Shown piece by piece: positions 1 through 7,635 of a stretch of DNA of 64,000 bases (the stretch's first letter is position 1; the number at the start of each line of letters is the position of its first letter). The notes under the pieces were generated by a model, which saw nothing but the letters and a program-made list of their open reading frames with translations, made no database searches and was not told where the DNA came from. Location: NCBI GenBank assembly GCA_034231615.1, contig CM067316.1, positions 29,689,714-29,753,713 of the forward strand. The letters run 5' to 3'. Position numbers and translations under genes: made by a program. Origin of the DNA: Meghimatium bilineatum (Eukaryota > Mollusca > Gastropoda > Stylommatophora > Philomycidae).

Positions 1-900
1 TGTATTCTGGCCTGTTACACATGACTTCGTTGTTTTGCAGCTTAATAACTAAGAACACTGGCGAATTATACACAAATTAGGTCTCTTGCTGTTTAGTACG
101 TCAAAACTCAGTGTTCTATGGAATATTACTGACAAATTGGGTGTACTGCAGCTTACTACACCAGAAATTGCAGTCTGGACACACGAATTTGGTGTATTCT
201 AGCTTACTACGTTAGAACTCGGTGTATTCTGGCATATTACTCACAAGTTCATTGTTCTGAAGCTTACTACTATTGAATTGAGTCTATTCTGGCCTATTAT
301 ACATCATTTCGTAGTAATGCAGCAAAATACGTCAGAATACTGTCGTATTACACACACATTAGGTCTTGCTGTTTAGTACGTCAAAACTGAGTGTTTTGTG
401 GCATATTACTCACAAATTGGGTGTACTGAAGCTTACTACACTTGAATTGAGTGTATTCTGGCCTGTTACACATGACTTCGTTGTTTTGCAGCTTAATAAC
501 TAAGAACACTGGCGAATTATACACAAATTAGGTCTCTTGCTGTTTAGTACGTCAAAACTCAGTGTTCTATTGCATATTACTCACATATTGGGTGTACTGC
601 AGCTTACTACACCAGAAATTGCAGTCTGGACACACAAATTTGGTGTATTCTAGCTTACTACGTTAGAACTCGGTGAATTCTGGCATATTACTCACAAGTT
701 CATTGTTCTGAAGCTTACTACATTAGAATTGAGTGTATTCTGGCCTATTATAAATCATTTCGTTGTATTTTAGCATAATACGTCAGAATACTGTCGTATT
801 ACACACATATTAGGTCTTGCTGTTTAGTACGTCAAAACTCAGTGTTTTGTGGCATATTACTCACAAATTGGGTGTACAAGCTTACTACACTTGAATTGAG
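1..900 (+). repeat. Two standard 8-mer HORs (A at 1 and 452)
   Basis: The units are 451 and 449 bp. The first has the ACTATTG end of E and CAAAATACG in F. The second has CACATATTGG in C, GGTGAATTCTGG at the D/E boundary (an uncommon EcoRI site) and ATTAGAATTGAG in E. That marker set reappears around 30-30.3, 35.0-35.3 and 39.4-39.6 kb. Confidence 0.9.
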
Positions 901-1180
901 TGTATTCTGACTTGTTACACATGACTGTTGTTTTGCAGCTTAATAACTAAGAACACTGGCGAATTATACACAAATTAGGTCTCTTGCTGTTTAGTACGTC
1001 AAAACTCCGTGTTCTATTGCATATTACTCACAAATTGGGTGTACTGCAGCTTACTACACCAGAAATTGCAGTCTGGACACACGAATTGGGTGTATTCCAG
1101 TTTAGTACGCCAAAACTCGTTGTATTCTGGCATATTACTCACAAATTCATTGTACTGAAGCATACTACACTAGAATTGAG
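901..1180 (+). repeat. 5-mer HOR variant A-B-C-D'-E' (280 bp)
   Basis: This unit goes from E' straight to the next A and lacks F-G-H. D' has GGGTGTATTCCAG and a B-like end (TTTAGTACGCC); E' has GTACTGAAGCATACTACACTAG. Other 5-mers have A at 4167, 5342, 6071 (270 bp), 8538, 12619, 13348 (270 bp), 16170, 24412, 28481, 29657, 33439, 34615, 38949, 41119 (277 bp) and 42463. A further D'E' lies at about 44388-44491. The full form is 282 bp, 94 codons, and contains the 82-codon open frame that begins at TTG. Confidence 0.9.
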
Positions 1181-1238
1181 TGTATTCTGGCCTGTTACAC
1201 ATGACTTCGTTGTTTTGCAGCTTAATAACTAAGAACAC
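1181..1238 (+). repeat. Subunit A (alpha type), 58 bp
   Basis: It opens with TGTATTCTGGCCTGTTACAC and is the landmark used to phase the array. In the gamma-type reading frame it reads PVTHDFVVLQLNN and then TAA. In copies near 8131, 10412, 15767, 18044, 18944 and 26286 that codon is CAA, so the frame stays open into B. Recurrent variants carry a 2-bp loss near the middle (GACTGTTG or GACTCTTG instead of GACTTCGTTG). Confidence 0.9.
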
Positions 1239-1291
1239 TGGCGAATTATACACAAATTAGGTCTCTTGCTGTTTAGTACGTCAAAACTCAG
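1239..1291 (+). repeat. Subunit B (beta type), 53 bp
   Basis: Beta subunits align to gamma subunits but are shorter at the DNA boundary used here. B contains TTTAGTACGTCAAAACTC, shared with G and, with one change, with the D' variant. In the gamma frame it is a full 20-codon repeat: RIIHKLGLLLFSTSKLSVLW in copies followed by a C that begins TGTTCTATGG. Most short ORFs of the window begin at a TTG codon inside B, not at ATG. Confidence 0.88.
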
Positions 1292-1353
1292 TGTTCTATT
1301 GCATATTACTCACAAATTGGGTGTACTGCAGCTTACTACACCAGAAATTGCAG
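1292..1353 (+). repeat. Subunit C (gamma type), 62 bp, carries PstI site
   Basis: It resembles H over its first two thirds but ends in CCAGAAATTGCAG instead of CTTGAATTGAG. Three versions begin TGTTCTATTG, TGTTCTATGG or TGTTCTGTGG and mark sub-families. A fourth version, C', begins TGTTCTATGTC and has a clustered replacement that destroys the PstI site. In the gamma frame C is 19 codons. Confidence 0.88.
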
Positions 1354-1402
1354 TCTGGACACACGAATTTGGTGTATTCTAGCTTACTACGTTAGAACTC
1401 GG
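1354..1402 (+). repeat. Subunit D (beta type), 49 bp
   Basis: D aligns to B and G: ACACRAATT near the start and TACGTTAGAACTCGG matching TACGTCAAAACTCAG at the end. It is therefore a diverged beta subunit, and the middle triplet of the HOR has lost its alpha. In the gamma frame it is 18 codons with a TAG at the eighth position; copies such as 7834, 9754 and 15111 have TCG there instead. A distinct version, D', ends in TTTAGTACGCCAAAACTCG. Confidence 0.85.
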
Positions 1403-1462
1403 TGTATTCTGGCATATTACTCACAAGTTCATTGTTCTGAAGCTTACTACACTTGAATTGAG
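1403..1462 (+). repeat. Subunit E (gamma type), 60 bp
   Basis: A full-length gamma subunit with a HindIII site (AAGCTT). In frame it is 20 codons, HITHKFIVLKLTTLELSLFW. Marker variants include CACGTTC for CACAAGTTC (2-bp loss, for example near 3054 and 63184), CACACGTTC, TTCTACCATATT for TTCTGGCATATT, and terminal ACACATG, ACACTTC, ACTATTG or ACATAAGAAG in place of ACACTTG. Confidence 0.87.
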
Positions 1463-1520
1463 TCTATTCTGGCCTATTATACATCATTTCGTAGTAATGC
1501 AGCATAATACGTCAGAATAC
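1463..1520 (+). repeat. Subunit F (alpha type), 58 bp
   Basis: F resembles A (ATTCTGGCC, then ACATCATTTCGT against ACATGACTTCGT). The marker versions after TTTC are GTAGTAATG, GTTGTATTG, GTTGTATTT, GTTTTAATG, ATAGTAATG and ATACTAATG; they identify the source of recombinant pieces. In frame it is 17 codons, PIIHHFVVMQHNTSEYC, the same length as A, so A and F share one length change. Confidence 0.87.
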
Positions 1521-1530
1521 TGTCGTATTA
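1505..1530. other. 26-bp imperfect dyad at the F/G boundary
   Basis: TAATACG and CGTATTA form 7-bp arms, followed inward by a T-T mismatch, CAG/CTG arms and a 4-nt AATA centre. The motif recurs in most full HORs; some copies lose one base pair (CAAAATACG, for example near 324). It is the strongest short dyad I see in the unit. A hairpin or cruciform role is possible, and so is chance. Confidence 0.6.
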
Positions 1531-1571
1531 CACACAAATTAGGTCTTGCTGTTTAGTACGTCAAAACTCAG
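1521..1571 (+). repeat. Subunit G (beta type), 51 bp, 2 bp shorter than B
   Basis: G matches B closely but reads GGTCTTGCTG where B reads GGTCTCTTGCTG, a 2-bp difference that breaks the long frame in every HOR. A G' version with CACAGATCAGATCTTGCTG occurs near 1984, 19250, 20430, 27050, 29283, 34243, 37960, 40743, 57792, 60315 and 62114. It is followed by a C subunit instead of H, which marks the 13-mer exchange point. Confidence 0.86.
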
Positions 1572-1631
1572 TGTTTTGTGGCATATTACTCACAAATTGG
1601 GTGTACTGAAGCTTACTACACTTGAATTGAG
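1572..1631 (+). repeat. Subunit H (gamma type), 60 bp
   Basis: A full-length gamma subunit close to the inferred ancestral repeat, with a HindIII site. In frame with the following TGG it reads HITHKLGVLKLTTLELSVFW. Two inherited deletions mark sub-families: a 1-bp loss (TGTGCATATT for TGTGGCATATT, about 15 copies) and a 2-bp loss (GTGTACAAGCTT for GTGTACTGAAGCTT, for example 868, 4141 and 12593). Confidence 0.87.
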
Positions 1632-2360
1632 TGTATTCTGGCCTGTTACACATGACTTCGTTGTTTTGCAGCTTAATAACTAAGAACACAGGCTAATTAT
1701 ACACAAATTAGGTCTCTTGCTGTTTAGTACGTCAAAACTCCGTGTTCTATGTCATATTACTCACAAATTGGGTAAAGTTCAGCTTACTACACCAGAAATT
1801 GCAGTCTGGACACGAATTTGGTGTATTCTAGCTTACTACGTTAGAACTCGGTGTATTCTGGCATATTACTCACAAGTTCATTGTTCTGAAGCTTACTACA
1901 CTTCAATTGAGTCTATTCTGGCCTATTATACATCATTTCGTTGTATTGCAGCATAATACGTCAGAATACTGTCGTATTACACACAGATCAGATCTTGCTG
2001 TTTAGTACGTCAAAACTCAGTGTTCTATTGCATATTACTCACAAATTGGGTGTACTGCAGCTTACTACACCAGAAATTGCAGTCTGGACACACGAATTTG
2101 GTGTATTCTAGCTTACTACGTTAGAACTCGGTGTATTCTGGCATATTACTCACAAGTTCATTGTTCTGAAGCTTACTACACTTGAATTGAGTCTATTCTG
2201 GCCTATTATACATCATTTCGTAGTAATGCAGCATAATACGTCAGAATACTGTCGTATTACACACAAATTAGGTCTTGCTGTTTAGTACGTCAAAACTCAG
2301 TGTTTTGTGGCATATTAATCACAAATTGGGTGTACTGAAGCTTACTACACTTGAATTGAG
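1632..2360 (+). repeat. 13-mer HOR variant (A-G then C-H), 729 bp
   Basis: The order is A-B-C'-D-E-F-G' and then C-D-E-F-G-H, as expected if a G of one unit recombined with a B of another. Without small deletions the length would be 731 bp. Here D has GACACG in place of GACACACG. Other 13-mers have A at 6341, 13618, 18896, 20078, 22614, 26689, 28932, 33890, 37604, 47648, 53959, 57442 and 61762. The shorter 40420 unit is a deleted relative. Confidence 0.9.
1771..1780 (+). other. C' replacement tract (GGTAAAGTTC for GGTGTACTGC)
   Basis: Four of six adjacent bases differ from the usual C sequence with no change in length. The tract always travels with the TGTTCTATGTC start and removes the PstI site. 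It recurs about 21 times, near 1771, 2951, 11402, 20218, 20946, 22134, 23481, 31431, 36391, 40108, 43331, 45530, 46719, 51392, 53030, 54830, 57579, 58759, 60102, 61280 and 63079, so it arose once and spread. Confidence 0.85.
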
Positions 2361-2810
2361 TGTATTCTGGCCTGTTACACATGACTTCGTTGTTTTGCAG
2401 CTTAATAACTAAGAACACTGGCTAATTATACACAAATTAGGTCTCTTGCTGTTTAGTACGTCAAAACTCAGTGTTCTGTGGCATATTACTCACAAATTGG
2501 GTGTACTGCAGCTTACTACACCAGAAATTGCAGTCTGGACACACGAATTTGGTGTATTCTAGCTTACTACGTTAGAACTCGGTGTATTCTACAATATTAC
2601 TCACAAGTTCATTGTTCTGAAGCTTACTACACTTGAATTGAGTCTATTCTGGCCTATTATACATCATTTCGTAGTAATGCAGCATAATACGTCAGAATAC
2701 TGTCGTATTACACACAAATTAGGTCTTGCTGTTTAGTACGTCAAAACTCAGTGTTTTGTGCATATTACTCACAAATTGGGTGTACTGAAGCTTACTACAT
2801 TTGAATTGAG
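2361..2810 (+). repeat. 8-mer HOR, TGTTCTGTGG sub-family (450 bp)
   Basis: C begins TGTTCTGTGG, E reads TTCTACAATATT, and H carries the 1-bp loss (TGTGCATATT) followed by ACATTTGAATTGAG. It corresponds to 19627-20077 (E there TTCTACCATATT) and to many units right of 44.5 kb. Confidence 0.88.
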
Positions 2811-3259
2811 TGTATTCTGGCCTGTTACACATGACTTCGTTGTTTTGCTGCTTAATAACTAAGAACACTGGCGAATTATACACAAATTAGGTCTCTTGCT
2901 GTTTAGTACGTCAAAACTCAGTGTTCTATGTCATATTACTCACAAATTGGGTAAAGTTCAGCTTACTACACCAGAAATTGCAGTCTGGACACACGAATTT
3001 GGTGTATTCTAGCTTACTACGTTAGAACTCGGTGTATTCTGGCATATTACTCACGTTCATTGTTCTGAAGCTTACTACACATGAATTGAGTCTATTCTGG
3101 CCTATTATACATCATTTCGTAGTAATGCAGCATAATACGTCAGAATACTGTCGTATTACACACAAATTAGGTCTTGCTGTTTAGTACGTCAAAACTCAGT
3201 GTTTTGTGGCATATTACTCACAAATTGGGTGTACTGAAGCTTACTACACTTCAATTGAG
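2811..3259 (+). repeat. 8-mer HOR with C' and GCTGC A-subunit (449 bp)
   Basis: A ends TTTTGCTGCTTAATAAC, C is the C' version, E has CACGTTC and terminal ACACATG, and H ends ACACTTCAATTGAG. The same allele set heads the A/D cassette at 11263, 20806, 45393, 51251 and 58619; 43196 is similar but has GCAGC in A. Confidence 0.87.
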
Positions 3260-3548
3260 TCTATTCTGGCCTGTTACACATGACTTTGGTGTATTCTAGC
3301 TAACTACGTTAGAACTCGGTGTATTCTGTCATATTACTCACAAATTCATTGTTCTGAAGCTTACTACACATGAATTGAGTCTATTCTGGCCTATTATACA
3401 TCATTTCGTAGTAATGCAGCATAATACGTCAGAATACTGTCGTATTACACACAAATTAGGTCTTGCTGTTTAGTACGTCAAAACTCAGTGTTTTGTGGCA
3501 TATTACTCACAAATTGGGTGTACTGAAGCTTACTACACTTGAATTGAG
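3260..3548 (+). repeat. A/D-fusion HOR (289 bp)
   Basis: The first 26 or so bases of A run directly into D (GACTTTGGTGTATTCTAGC), followed by E-F-G-H. The fused subunit (3260-3319) is exactly 60 bp, so 60+60+58+51+60 gives 289. It also carries TAGCTAACTACG in place of TAGCTTACTACG. Other fusions start at 7516, 9269, 11712, 14793, 16901, 21255, 25143, 30385, 35345, 39680, 43641, 45842, 51700 and 59068. The shared junction implies a single deletion that was then amplified. Confidence 0.92.
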
Positions 3549-3719
3549 TGTATTCTGGCCTGTTACACATGACTTCGTTGTTTTGCAGCTTAATAACTAA
3601 GAACACTGGCGAATAATACACAAATTAGGTCTCTTGCTGTTTAGTACGTCAAAACTCATTGTTCTATTGCATATTACTCACAAATTGGGTGTACTGAAGC
3701 TTACTACACTTGAATTGAG
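3549..3719 (+). repeat. 3-mer unit A-B-H (171 bp), single alpha-beta-gamma triplet
   Basis: One triplet stands between two A subunits. Markers here are GGCGAATAATACAC in B and CATTGTTCTATTGC in the gamma subunit. Other 3-mers (169-171 bp) start at 12001, 22443, 23792, 27418, 28763, 30674, 33721, 35634, 38333, 41396, 47028, 48829, 53339, 55141, 56206, 57271, 61591 and 63390. This is the simplest complete unit in the array and probably resembles the ancestral repeat. Confidence 0.9.
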
Positions 3720-4166
3720 TGTATTCTGACTTGTTACACATGACTCTTGTTTTGCAGCTTAATAACTAAGAACACTGGCGAATTATACACAAATTAGGTC
3801 TCTTGCTGTTTAGTACGTCAAAACTCAGTGTTCTATTGCATATTACTCACAAATTGGGTGTACTGCAGCTTACTACACCAGAAATTGCAGTCTGGACACA
3901 CGAATTTGGTGTATTCTAGCTTACTACGTTAGAACTCGGTGTATTCTGGCATATTACTCACAAGTTCATTGTTCTGAAGCTTACTACACTTGAATTGAGT
4001 CTATTCTGGCCTATTATACATCATTTCGTAGTAATGCAGCATAATACGTCAGAATACTGTCGTATTACACACATATTAGGTCTTACTGTTTAGTACGTCA
4101 AAACTCAGTGTTTTGTGGCATATTACTCACAAATTGGGTGTACAAGCTTACTACACTTGAATTGAG
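3720..4166 (+). repeat. 8-mer HOR with GACTCTTG A-subunit (447 bp)
   Basis: It follows the 3-mer, and the pair (171 + about 448 bp) recurs at 12001, 23792, 47028, 48829, 53339, 55141 and 56206. Markers are GACTCTTGTTTTG in A, CACATATTAGGTC in G and the GTGTACAAGCTT deletion in H. Confidence 0.87.
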
Positions 4167-5341
4167 TGTATTCTGACTTGTTACACATGACTGTTGTTTT
4201 GCAGCTTAATAACTAAGAACACTGGCGAATTATACACAAATTAGGTCTCTTGCTGTTTAGTACGTCAAAACTCCGTGTTCTATTGCATATTAATCACAAA
4301 TTGGGTGTACTGCAGCTTACTACACCAGAAATTGCAGTCTGGACACACGAATTGGGTGTATTCCAGTTTAGTACGCCAAAACTCGTTGTATTCTGGCATA
4401 TTACTCACAAATTCATTGTACTGAAGCATACTACACTAGAATTGAGTGTATTCTGGCCTGTTACACATGACTTCGTTGTTTTGCAGCTTAATAACTAAGA
4501 ACACTGGCGAATTATACACAAATTAGGTCTCTTGCTGTTTAGTACGTCAAAACTCAGTGTTCTATTGCATATTACTCACAAATTGGGTGTACTGCAGCTT
4601 ACTACACCAGAAATTGCAGTCTGGACACACGAATTTGGTGTATTCTAGCTTACTACGTTAGAACTCGGTGTATTCTGGCATATTACTCACAAGTTCATTG
4701 TTCTGAAACTTACTACACTTGAATTGAGTCTATTCTGGCCTATTATACATCATGTCGTAGTAATGCAGCATAATACGTCAGAATACTGTCGTATTACACA
4801 CAAATTAGGTCCTGCTGTTTAGTACGTCAAAACTCAGTGTTTTGTGGCATATTACTCACAAATTGGGTGTACTGAAGCTTACTACACTTGAATTAAGTGT
4901 ATTCTGACTTGTTACACATGACTGTTGTTTTGCAGCTTAATAACTAAGAACACTGGCGAATTATACACAAATTAGGTCTCTTGCTGTTTAGTACGTCAAA
5001 ACTCAGTGTTCTATGGCATATTACTGACAAATTGGGTGTACTGCAGCTTACTACACCAGAAATTGCAGTCTGGACACTCGAATTTGGTGTATTCTCGCTT
5101 ACTACGTTAGAACTCGGTGTATTCTGGCATATTACTCACAAGTTCATTGTTCTGAAGCTTACTACTATTGAATTGAGTCTATTCTGGCCTATTATACATC
5201 ATTTCGTTGTATTTTAGCATACGTCAGAATACTGTCGTATTACACACAGATTAGGTCTTGCTGTTTAGTACGTCAAAACTCAGTGTTTTGTGGCATATTA
5301 CTCACAAATTGGGTGTACAAGCTTACTACACTTGAATTGAG
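4167..5341 (+). repeat. 1,175-bp piece present only in the left 8-kb copy
   Basis: Subunit A starts at 4167, 4447 and 4898 (5-mer, 8-mer, 8-mer). The sequence from 4167 to about 4990 is repeated from 5342 to about 6165, except for a 2-bp loss near 5900 (GAATTGTCTATTC). The right 8-kb copy has one such block (12619-13430). Either this piece was gained here after the large duplication or the other copy lost it. Confidence 0.85.
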
Positions 5342-6340
5342 TGTATTCTGACTTGTTACACATGACTGTTGTTTTGCAGCTTAATAACTAAGAACACTGG
5401 CGAATTATACACAAATTAGGTCTCTTGCTGTTTAGTACGTCAAAACTCCGTGTTCTATTGCATATTAATCACAAATTGGGTGTACTGCAGCTTACTACAC
5501 CAGAAATTGCAGTCTGGACACACGAATTGGGTGTATTCCAGTTTAGTACGCCAAAACTCGTTGTATTCTGGCATATTACTCACAAATTCATTGTACTGAA
5601 GCATACTACACTAGAATTGAGTGTATTCTGGCCTGTTACACATGACTTCGTTGTTTTGCAGCTTAATAACTAAGAACACTGGCGAATTATACACAAATTA
5701 GGTCTCTTGCTGTTTAGTACGTCAAAACTCAGTGTTCTATTGCATATTACTCACAAATTGGGTGTACTGCAGCTTACTACACCAGAAATTGCAGTCTGGA
5801 CACACGAATTTGGTGTATTCTAGCTTACTACGTTAGAACTCGGTGTATTCTGGCATATTACTCACAAGTTCATTGTTCTGAAGCTTACTACACTTGAATT
5901 GTCTATTCTGGCCTATTATACATCATTTCGTAGTAATGCAGCATAAAACGTCAGAATACTGTCGTATTACACACAAATTAGGTCTTGCTGTTTAGTACGT
6001 CAAAACTCAGTGTTTTGTGGTATATTACTCACAAATTGGGTGTACTGAAGCTTACTACACTTGAATTGAGTGTATTCTGACTTGTTACACATGACTGTTG
6101 TTTTGCAGCTTAATAACTAAGAACACTGGCGAATTATACACAAATTAGGTCTCTTGCTGTTTAGTACGTCAAAACTCAGTGTTCTATTGCATATTACTCA
6201 CAAATTGGGTGTACTGCAGCTTACTACACCAGAAATTGCAGTCTGGACACACGAATTGGGTGTATTCCAGTTTAGTACGCCAAAACTCGTTGTATGGCAT
6301 ATCTCACAAATTCATTGTACTGAAGCTTACTACACTAGAG
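5342..6340 (+). repeat. 5-mer, 8-mer and 270-bp deleted 5-mer
   Basis: A starts at 5342, 5622 and 6071. The last unit is a 5-mer whose D'/E' junction lost bases (TTGTATGGCATATCTCAC), with GCTTACTACACTAGAGTG in E'. It ends in TTACAGATGAC, a private base in A shared only with 13618. Confidence 0.87.
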
Positions 6341-7635
6341 TGTATTCTGGCCTGTTACAGATGACTTCGTTGTTTTGCAGCTTAATAACTAAGAACACTG
6401 GCGAATTATACACAAATTAGGTCTCTTGCTGTTTAGTACGTCAAAACTCAGTGTTCTATGGCATATTACTCACAAATTGGGTGTACTGCAGCTTACTACA
6501 CCAGAAATTGCAGTCTGGACATACGAATTTGGTGTATTCTCGCTTACTACGTTAGAACTCGGTGTATTCTGGCATATTACTCACAAGTTCATTGTTCTGA
6601 AACTTACTACACTTGAATTGAGTCTATTCTGGCCTATTATACATCATTTCGTAGTAATGCAGCATAATACGTCAGAATACTGTCGTATTACACACAAATT
6701 AGGTCCTGCTGTTTAGTACGTCAAAACTCAGTGTTCTATGGCATATTACTCACAGATTGGGTGTACTGCAGCTTACTACACCAGAAATTGCAGTCTGGAC
6801 ATACGAATTTGGTGTATTCTAGCTAACTACGTTAGAACTCGGTGTATTCTGGCATATTACTCACAAGTTCATTGTTCTGAAACTTACTACACTTGAATTG
6901 AGTCTATTCTGGCCTATTATACATCATGTCGTAGTAATGCAGCATAATACGTCAGAATACTGTCGTATTACACACAAATTAGGTCCTGCTGTTTAGTACG
7001 TCAAAACTCAGTGTTTTGTGGCATATTACTCACAAATTGGGTGTACTGAAGCTTACTACACTTGAATTAAGTGTATTCTGACTTGTTACACATGACTGTT
7101 GTTTTGCAGCTTAATAACTAAGAACACTGGCGAATTATACACAAATTAGGTCTCTTGCTGTTTAGTACGTCAAAACTCAGTGTTCTATGGCATATTACTG
7201 ACAAATTGGGTGTACTGCAGCTTACTACACCAGAAATTGCAGTCTGGACACTCGAATTTGGTGTATTCTCGCTTACTACGTTAGAACTCGGTGTATTCTG
7301 GCATATTACTCACAAGTTCATTGTTCTGAAGCTTACTACTATTGAATTGAGTCTATTCTGGCCTATTATACATCATTTCGTTGTATTTTAGCATACGTCA
7401 GAATACTGTCGTATTACACACAGATTAGGTCTTGCTGTTTAGTACGTCAAAACTCAGTTTTGTGGCATATTACTCACAAATTGGGTGTACTGAAGCTTAC
7501 TACACTTGAATTGAGTGTATTCTGGCCTGTTACACATGACTTTGGTGTATTCTAGCTAACTACGTTAGAACTCGGTGTATTCTGTCATATTACTCACAAA
7601 TTCCTTGTTTTGAAGCTTACTACACTTGAATTGAA
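6341..7635 (+). repeat. 13-mer (731 bp), 8-mer (444 bp) and 120-bp minimal unit
   Basis: A starts at 6341, 7072 and 7516. The 13-mer uses a G with GTCCTGCTG as its exchange point rather than G'. The 7516 unit is an A/D fusion plus one E-like gamma subunit (60+60 bp) that joins the next A directly; its only other copy is 14793-14912. Confidence 0.87.

Larger units (their letters stand above)
1181..1631 (+). repeat. Reference 451-bp higher-order repeat (subunits A-H)
   Basis: This is a clean copy of the dominant unit, used as the reference. Subunit lengths are A 58, B 53, C 62, D 49, E 60, F 58, G 51 and H 60 bp. By similarity the order is alpha-beta-gamma (ABC), beta-gamma (DE), alpha-beta-gamma (FGH): three triplets with the middle alpha lost. 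It has one PstI site (CTGCAG, 1326-1331, in C) and HindIII sites in E (1440-1445) and H (1609-1614), so PstI should release fragments of about 450 bp from standard units. G+C is 170 of 451. Confidence 0.95.

Noticed and set aside
984-1232. Open frames of 60-102 codons repeated about 50 times on the plus strand (for example 984-1232, 4250-4498, 9980-10288)
   Set aside because: They sit at fixed places in the repeat, most begin at TTG inside subunit B, and none has a promoter or ribosome-binding context. The HOR period of 451 bp is not a multiple of 3, so frames end after 1-2 triplets. They are by-products of the satellite; their possible ancestral meaning is given as a finding.
1276-1291. TACGTCA motifs in B, F and G as CRE/ATF-like sites (TGACGTA on the minus strand)
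   Set aside because: Only a half-site, present because the subunits are homologous; no promoter context supports regulation.
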